From contig JAGHCP010000144.1 of the NCBI GenBank assembly GCA_021160415.1, forward strand, positions 1-8,182: a stretch of DNA of 8,182 nucleotides. The letters run 5' to 3'. The notes below the pieces were generated by a model, which was not told where the DNA came from, searched no databases, and worked only from the letters and a program-made list of their open reading frames with translations. This DNA is from Desulfurococcales archaeon (GTDB lineage: Archaea; Thermoproteota; Thermoprotei_A; Sulfolobales; NBVN01). A program made the position numbers and the translations under genes. This document shows, one piece after another, positions 4,677 through 8,182 of this stretch. How positions within the stretch are numbered: position 1 is the first letter of the stretch; each line of letters starts with the position of its first letter.

Positions 4677-6050
4677 ATGTTCTATTACGAGAAATACCCT
4701 CCGGACTCTGTCCCGAAGATAGTGGTGGAGCCTCCAGGCCCTAAGGCTAGGGAGGTTATTGAGAGGGATCATTCTCTCCTCATGCAGTCATTCGTTAGGT
4801 GGTACCCCTTAGTGGCTAAGACAGGGCTCGGACCGATAATTGAGGATGTGGACGGGAACTTATTCATAGATATGAACGCGGGCATAGCGGTTATGGGGGT
4901 GGGTCACGGTCACCCCAAGGTCGTTGAGGCGATAAAGAGGCAGGCTGATAAGCTCCTTCATTACTCGCTCACGGACTTTTACTACGAGGAAGCTCCTGAG
5001 TATCTTGAGGAGCTGTCGAAGGTCGTGCCGATAAGTGGGGGAGTTAAGTTCTTCTTGGGGAACAGTGGTGCGGAAGCTAATGAGGCCGCTATGAAGATAG
5101 CGAAGGGGGTCAATGAGGGTAGGAGGCCTTACGTCATTTCATTCATTGGCGCATTCCACGGTAGGACAACAGGAGCTATGTCCCTCACTGCAAGCAAGCC
5201 TGTGCAGCGTAAAGGCTTCCAGCCCCTGCTTCCAGCAGTTATTCACGTGCCCTACCCTTACCCGTATAGATGCCCATTCAACGTCCCTCCAGAGGAATGC
5301 GGCGATGCGGCGATAGGGTTCCTTGAGGAGTGGATCTTCAAGAGGGTTGTTGACCCGACTGAAGTCGCGGCAGTGTTCGTAGAGCCTATTCAAGGAGAGG
5401 GCGGTTATGTCGTGCCTCCAGATGACTTCTTCCCGAAGCTTAAGAAACTTCTGAGCAGTAACGGCATCCTCCTAGTGGATGACGAGGTTCAGGCCGGGAT
5501 GGGCCGCACGGGGAAGTGGTTCGCGATAGAGCACTGGGGAGTTGAGCCCGACCTCGTGACGATGGCTAAGGCAGTGGCTTCAGGCATACCTCTAGGTGTG
5601 GTTGCAGGCAGGAAGGAAGTTATGGACCTCCCTCCAGGGTCGCATGCCAGCACCTTCGGAGGTAACCCCGTTGCACTGGCCGCAGGGGAGGCAGTGCTTC
5701 AGGTGGTGAGGGAGGAGAGACTGCTTGAGAACGCGGCTAAGGTCGGGGAAGCCATAATGAGGAGGGCTAAGGAGTGGATGGACACTTACGAGCTTGTAGG
5801 GGATGTGAGGGGTAAGGGACTCATGATCGGTGTTGAGCTCGTGAAGGACCGCAGAACTAAGGAGTACGCTAAGAAGGAACTCGCTGAGATACTCATGAAG
5901 TCCTACAAGAGGGGTGTTGCTGTGATAGGTGCAGGGTTCTCGGCTATTAGGTTCGCGCCTCCGCTAGTCATAACCGAGGAACTAGCTATGAAGGCCATGG
6001 ACGTAATCGAGGATGCCATAAAGGAGGTAAGTAAGGAGTGCCGCAGTTAA
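4677..6050 (+). CDS. Class III PLP-dependent aminotransferase (acetylornithine/ornithine/GABA aminotransferase family; racemase possible)
   Basis: A fold-type I PLP enzyme of 457 aa. Visible landmarks are EDVDGNLFIDMNAGI (56-70), phosphate-binding GNSGAEANE (128-136), the ring-stacking GAFHGRT (158-164), EPIQGEGG (236-243), D269-E-V-Q in VDDEVQAGMGRTGKW, the Schiff-base lysine K298 in TMAKAVASGIPLG, and TFGGNP (326-331). The start MFYYEKYPP leads into PKIVVEPPGPKAREVIERD. That N-terminus is typical of an archaeal subgroup in which Thermococcales members act as ornithine transaminases or as amino-acid racemases (for example on Ala and Ser). Sequence alone cannot settle the substrate, and no arginine or lysine biosynthesis genes are nearby. 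It is followed by an overlapping winged-helix gene that could be its regulator. It has its own promoter at 4631-4646. Confidence 0.93.
   Translation: MFYYEKYPPDSVPKIVVEPPGPKAREVIERDHSLLMQSFVRWYPLVAKTGLGPIIEDVDGNLFIDMNAGIAVMGVGHGHPKVVEAIKRQADKLLHYSLTDFYYEEAPEYLEELSKVVPISGGVKFFLGNSGAEANEAAMKIAKGVNEGRRPYVISFIGAFHGRTTGAMSLTASKPVQRKGFQPLLPAVIHVPYPYPYRCPFNVPPEECGDAAIGFLEEWIFKRVVDPTEVAAVFVEPIQGEGGYVVPPDDFFPKLKKLLSSNGILLVDDEVQAGMGRTGKWFAIEHWGVEPDLVTMAKAVASGIPLGVVAGRKEVMDLPPGSHASTFGGNPVALAAGEAVLQVVREERLLENAAKVGEAIMRRAKEWMDTYELVGDVRGKGLMIGVELVKDRRTKEYAKKELAEILMKSYKRGVAVIGAGFSAIRFAPPLVITEELAMKAMDVIEDAIKEVSKECRS
6021..6037 (+). promoter_or_regulatory. Strong ribosome binding site inside the aminotransferase 3' end
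   Basis: GGAGGT at 6023-6028 lies 9 nt before the GTG at 6038 and is embedded in the last codons of the aminotransferase gene. It fixes the start of the winged-helix gene and argues for translational coupling. Confidence 0.75.
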
Positions 6051-6265
6051 GGGAAGCCTTAATTACTGAGCTGAGGAAGGGCGGACCTCGAACCTCCGAG
6101 GAACTGGTTAAGAAACTCCTATCATCCGGGTACGCCGCTAGGCCTGAGGATGTGAGGAAGGAGCTCGCATCCTTAGTGCGGGAAGGCCTAATCATTAAGG
6201 AGCCTTCGCCGCAGAGAATGAAGTTCGTTTTTAAAGCTAAGCCCTCGGAGCAACCCACACAGTAA
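6038..6265 (+). CDS. Small winged-helix DNA-binding-like protein
   Basis: A 75-aa protein with the pattern of a single winged helix-turn-helix. Helix 1 is LREALITELRKG, helix 2 is TSEELVKKLLSSGY, and the recognition helix is PEDVRKELASLVREGLI. A wing (IIKEPSPQRMKFVFKA) and a short polar tail follow. There is no ligand domain. GTG at 6038 has GGAGGT 9 nt before it and overlaps the aminotransferase stop by 13 nt, so the pair is probably one transcript. It could repress its own operon or act elsewhere; the target is unknown. Its last 29 nt overlap the converging PCNA gene, so its C-terminal KPSEQPTQ is written opposite the PCNA stop region. The domain call is from the helix and wing pattern, not from a recognised named family. 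Confidence 0.75.
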   Translation: MPQLREALITELRKGGPRTSEELVKKLLSSGYAARPEDVRKELASLVREGLIIKEPSPQRMKFVFKAKPSEQPTQ

Positions 6266-6989
6266 TTCTTGAGCCGTCATCCCCTCTTAACTCGATCTTC
6301 AGGGGGTAACCAGAGCCGAACTCAAGGGACGCCGTGTCGGCGATCTCCAGGCTCGGCGCCACGCTTTTGAGGAGGTCGACGTCGTACTTAGCGGAGGCCT
6401 CATCCTCGGAGGACGTCAGGGAGATTAAGGGTTTATCCTGCTCCAGAACCTCCGAGAATTCCTTCCCCTCAGAAGTTGAGGTCGCGATGAGCTTACCGCC
6501 GGAGTACCTGAGCTCCAGCTCCTCACCTATAAGCCTCGCGTCACTGACTAGCTTCTTCAGATCCTCAGTCGCTATTTGCGCCTTAACAGGGAGGTCGAGC
6601 TCTAAGGACTGAATTAACTCCTTCCCGAAGTCCAGAACCTTAATTCTGTAGGCCCTCTCAGCCCCTGTCTTAGTGTTTATGAGTGAGTAGTGAATGGTGT
6701 CGGCTCCGTCCTCGTAGCGGAGGTTGACGACGTCCTTCTTAGTTCCCCTCCTAACCGCCTTAAGAAACTCATCCCTGTCCCCAGTCACTAACGTGTCGGA
6801 TGTCACGTCATACGTTTCGAAGGCTGTGCTGGGTATGTAGATGTCGACCATTATGTTCTTGTCAGGACTTAACGCCCTGATCGTCAGGGATGACTGATCG
6901 ACCTTCATAGGCACCTCACTCAGCGGTTTTATGGATCCGTAGAGGAGCTTCTTTAGCGCTGCGCCGTCCGGGTACTTGAGGTTGAACAT
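6237..6989 (-). CDS. pcn: Archaeal PCNA sliding clamp subunit
   Basis: DNA polymerase sliding clamp, 250 aa, the family's normal size, with two similar domains. Seen in order are the N-terminal strand and helix MFNLKYPDGAALKKLLYGSIKPLSEV, then RALSPDKNIMVDIYIPSTAFETY (38-60), and the domain 1 end with a connector around residues 117-135 (IKVLDFGKELIQSLEL). Domain 2 has AQIATEDLKKLVSDARLIGEELEL, AKYDVDLLKSVAP and the C-terminal GYPLKIELRGDDGSRITVWVAPRA. Crenarchaea often have three PCNA paralogues forming a heterotrimer; I cannot tell which this is, or whether others exist. ATG 6989 has no strong ribosome site, and the TATA box at 7025-7032 is about 40 nt upstream. The 3' end overlaps the winged-helix gene by 29 nt. 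Confidence 0.95.
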   Translation of the reverse strand: MFNLKYPDGAALKKLLYGSIKPLSEVPMKVDQSSLTIRALSPDKNIMVDIYIPSTAFETYDVTSDTLVTGDRDEFLKAVRRGTKKDVVNLRYEDGADTIHYSLINTKTGAERAYRIKVLDFGKELIQSLELDLPVKAQIATEDLKKLVSDARLIGEELELRYSGGKLIATSTSEGKEFSEVLEQDKPLISLTSSEDEASAKYDVDLLKSVAPSLEIADTASLEFGSGYPLKIELRGDDGSRITVWVAPRA

Positions 6990-7024
6990 CTCTCAAACCC
7001 TAACTAATGTATTCGACCCAAGTC

Positions 7025-7032
7025 TTAATTAT
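7025..7032 (-). promoter_or_regulatory. TATA-like box for PCNA, possibly shared with the divergent gene at 7080
   Basis: On the minus strand the element reads ATAATTAA, preceded by a purine-rich GAAAGC that could serve as BRE. It lies about 40 nt before the PCNA ATG, with a predicted transcript start near 7003. On the plus strand TTAATTAT is about 50 nt before GTG 7080. No other good TATA candidate is seen in the 90-nt gap. Confidence 0.45.
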
Positions 7033-7079
7033 GCTTTCACTGAACACGTGCTTATTTCCCCCTAACCCACGTATTAACG

Positions 7080-7460
7080 GTGCTTTCATTGCCTGTTAAG
7101 GTGGTTAAGACGCTGTACGGGTACCTATACATGGACGCCCCGGTGGATGAGGCGCTTAAGGTTCTTGAAGCTGTTAAAGCCTCTGGGAGATCCTCAGAGG
7201 ACCTCGAAGACTCCATAAGGATCCTGAAGAACTTCAGCGTTTTCTACGATATGCTCAGACGGAAGTTCAAGGAGTACTTAGCCCCTAAGAAGAATGAGAG
7301 AGACCTCATCTACGGGAACGTGGTGGTCGAGAAGCTCAGGCTGTACAGAAAGGATGGCGAGGGGCGTGTGGTCGTCGTGTTCGATAAGAGGTTCCCTGAG
7401 GGGGAGCTTAAGGAAATACTGGACGGGTTGGGAATGACCTACGAGTACGGTTCCGAGTAA
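7080..7460 (+). CDS. Unrecognised 126-aa archaeal protein, divergent from PCNA
   Basis: I do not recognise this family. The N-terminal two thirds look helical (VDEALKVLEAVKASG, SEDLEDSIRILKNFSVFYDMLRRKFKEYLA). The last third looks like two or three strands and a helix (GNVVVEKLRLYR, GRVVVVFDKRFPEGELKEILDGLGM). It is charged, with no signal peptide, membrane segment or cysteine motif. The start is uncertain: GTG 7080 lacks a ribosome site, and an in-frame GTG at 7101 is no better, so a leaderless or nearly leaderless transcript is possible. It is divergent from PCNA across 90 nt, and its TAA abuts the rpo13-like stop with no spacer. Codon use looks like the neighbours, so it is likely a real native gene. 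A link to replication is only suggested by position. Confidence 0.75.
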   Translation: MLSLPVKVVKTLYGYLYMDAPVDEALKVLEAVKASGRSSEDLEDSIRILKNFSVFYDMLRRKFKEYLAPKKNERDLIYGNVVVEKLRLYRKDGEGRVVVVFDKRFPEGELKEILDGLGMTYEYGSE

Positions 7461-7844
7461 CTACTTCTTCTTTTTCGATGCCTTCTTAGCTTTCTTCACT
7501 CGCTTAGACTGCCCGGTTTTGGAGCTCCCTGCATGCCTCACCCTCACGATCAACTTACTCCTCGCCTCACTCACCCGCTTAACAGCCTCATCTAGAGGGA
7601 TAGCTCCGTCAACCGCCTGCATTATGAGGTCGCTGATGTCCGCCATTATCTCGATAGCTCTCACGTTGAACGCACCTGGGGGCAGTGCCTCAACCTCCTC
7701 TTCAGCCGGTATGTATTCTTCAGGCGCCTCCTCCTCAGGCCTCTCCTCCTCACCCTCAATTAGCTTCTTAGTTGCTTTCTCAGCCTGCTCCTCCTCAACC
7801 TCCTCTTCCTCGCTGGGTATTGTTGCTTCCTCCTCGGTTACCAA
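7461..7844 (-). CDS. rpo13: Probable RNA polymerase subunit Rpo13 (crenarchaeal)
   Basis: A 127-aa protein with three parts: a Glu-rich N-terminal tail (residues 4-52), a short helical core (58-101), and a Lys-rich C-terminus (114-127). The core IEIMADISDLIMQAVDG with AIPLDEAVKR lines up without gaps, from memory, with the Sulfolobus Rpo13 core around IELLMKNTEIWDNLLNG and KISVDEAKR. The acidic head and lysine tail also match that subunit, whose basic tail contacts DNA in the polymerase structure. Sulfolobus Rpo13 is about 104 aa; the extra length here is in the acidic head. Start: TTG 7844, as no ATG or GTG lies upstream before a stop, with AGGG about 9 nt ahead and a TATA-like box at 7877-7890. 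The alternative is another tailed DNA-binding protein. The order of evidence is motif layout first, alignment from memory second. Confidence 0.6.
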   Translation of the reverse strand: MVTEEEATIPSEEEEVEEEQAEKATKKLIEGEEERPEEEAPEEYIPAEEEVEALPPGAFNVRAIEIMADISDLIMQAVDGAIPLDEAVKRVSEARSKLIVRVRHAGSSKTGQSKRVKKAKKASKKKK

Positions 7845-7876
7845 AACGAACCCTTTATTATGGTACCCTCAACCTC

Positions 7877-7890
7877 AATATAAGCTTTAA
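7877..7890 (-). promoter_or_regulatory. Probable promoter of the rpo13-like gene
   Basis: On the minus strand this reads TTAAAGCTTATATT, a BRE-like TTAAAG followed by CTTATATT. It is about 36 nt before TTG 7844, giving a predicted transcript start near 7855 and a leader of about 10 nt. It partly overlaps the last codons of the upstream ATPase gene, suggesting that rpo13 is transcribed on its own as well as by readthrough. Confidence 0.5.
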
Positions 7891-8182
7891 TAGGAACGTC
7901 TAACCTTCACCAGGTAGACCTCCTCCCCAACCCTTACGACGGCTTCACCATCCCTGAGGTTTGTCAGAGCCTTCCTCAACCTCCCTGCTGGAACCCCAGT
8001 CGCTGTGGCTAGGTTCCTCGCAACGAACGCAACGTTCGCCTCATCCCTAAGCCTCAGCACCACCGTTCTTGGGGAGTTATTCATGATGAAACCCCCTGCG
8101 GAGTACGGGTCTTGGAGAACAGTGATGACCGCGATCCCGAACTTCCTCCCCTCCCTCAGCACTGCGGCGTACGCCTCCCTCC
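7887..8182 (-). CDS. HerA/VirB4-like P-loop ATPase, C-terminal part (5' end outside window)
   Basis: The frame is open to the window edge, so about 98 C-terminal residues are seen and the Walker motifs are not. The visible part begins REAYAAVLREGRKFGIAVITVLQDP, typical of HerA and VirB4/FtsK-type ATPases, where this strand ends in a polar sensor residue (often TQ, here LQDP). It continues with FIMNNSPRTVVLRLRDEANVAFVA, like the vlSNa-x-T-x-iifrl region, and ends with RDGEAVVRVGEEVYLVKVRR, matching the family's C-terminal beta pair. The GTG at 8162 inside this frame is not the real start. Alternatives are a DNA-end-processing HerA, which usually neighbours nurA, or a type IV secretion or pilus-like ATPase. 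No nurA, mre11 or rad50 is within view, so the subtype stays open. It ends 42 nt before the rpo13-like start. Confidence 0.75.
   Translation of the reverse strand, partial: REAYAAVLREGRKFGIAVITVLQDPYSAGGFIMNNSPRTVVLRLRDEANVAFVARNLATATGVPAGRLRKALTNLRDGEAVVRVGEEVYLVKVRRSY

Noticed and set aside
5986..6258. 90-codon minus-strand frame
   Set aside because: It runs antisense to the aminotransferase end and the winged-helix gene; composition is not protein-like.
7519..7890. Serine-rich 123-codon frame on the plus strand
   Set aside because: It is the complement of the Glu-rich rpo13 head (GAG/GAA read as CTC/TTC in another frame) and has low complexity.
1..8182. CRISPR array, transposon ends or an integrated element
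   Set aside because: No spaced direct repeats, terminal inverted repeats or transposase/integrase genes; the tRNA 3' end has no visible attachment-site copy in the window.

Overview
The window looks like a chromosomal piece from a crenarchaeal (Thermoproteota) hyperthermophile, probably from or near the Desulfurococcales. The signs are an archaeal PCNA sliding clamp, an archaeal class I CCA-adding enzyme, the UPF0200/UPF0201 gene pair found in archaea, a tRNA gene with a tiny intron inside a bulge-helix-bulge, TATA-type promoter boxes, many GTG and TTG starts, and a likely Rpo13, a subunit described from crenarchaeal RNA polymerases. Genes are packed on both strands. I see no insertion sequence, phage gene or CRISPR array. 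The content is housekeeping rather than accessory.

Layout. From 7 to 786 (+) is an RNase Z-like metallo-beta-lactamase-fold hydrolase. It meets, tail to tail, the minus-strand pair UPF0200 (P-loop kinase-like) and UPF0201 (RNA-binding-like) at 788-1775. An AT-rich spacer of about 200 bp (1794-1998) carries a near-perfect 27-bp palindrome and a small hairpin ahead of a zinc-ribbon gene (1999-2283, +). The zinc-ribbon gene overlaps the end of the minus-strand operon thpR-cca (2238-4205). A tRNA-Pro(GGG) gene with a 16-nt intron (4276-4369, +) is divergent from thpR and may share its TATA element. A small minus-strand ORF (4348-4560) runs antisense into the 3' end of the tRNA. A class III PLP aminotransferase or racemase (4677-6050, +) is translationally coupled to a 75-aa winged-helix protein (6038-6265, +). 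PCNA (6237-6989, -) is divergent from an unrecognised 126-aa gene (7080-7460, +). That gene abuts the likely rpo13 (7461-7844, -). The C-terminal part of a HerA/VirB4-like ATPase (7887-8182, -) runs off the window.

Themes. The left half is dense in RNA 3'-end and tRNA functions: RNase Z-like, UPF0201, CCA-adding enzyme, ThpR and a tRNA. The right half holds replication and transcription parts (PCNA, likely Rpo13, HerA-like ATPase) around a metabolic gene. Every convergent gene pair abuts or overlaps. About two thirds of the genes appear to start with GTG or TTG. I found no clearly new defence or mobile system. The most interesting items are the likely Rpo13, the palindromic spacer at 1855-1973, the arm-less RNase Z and the antisense ORF ending in a tRNA T-loop.
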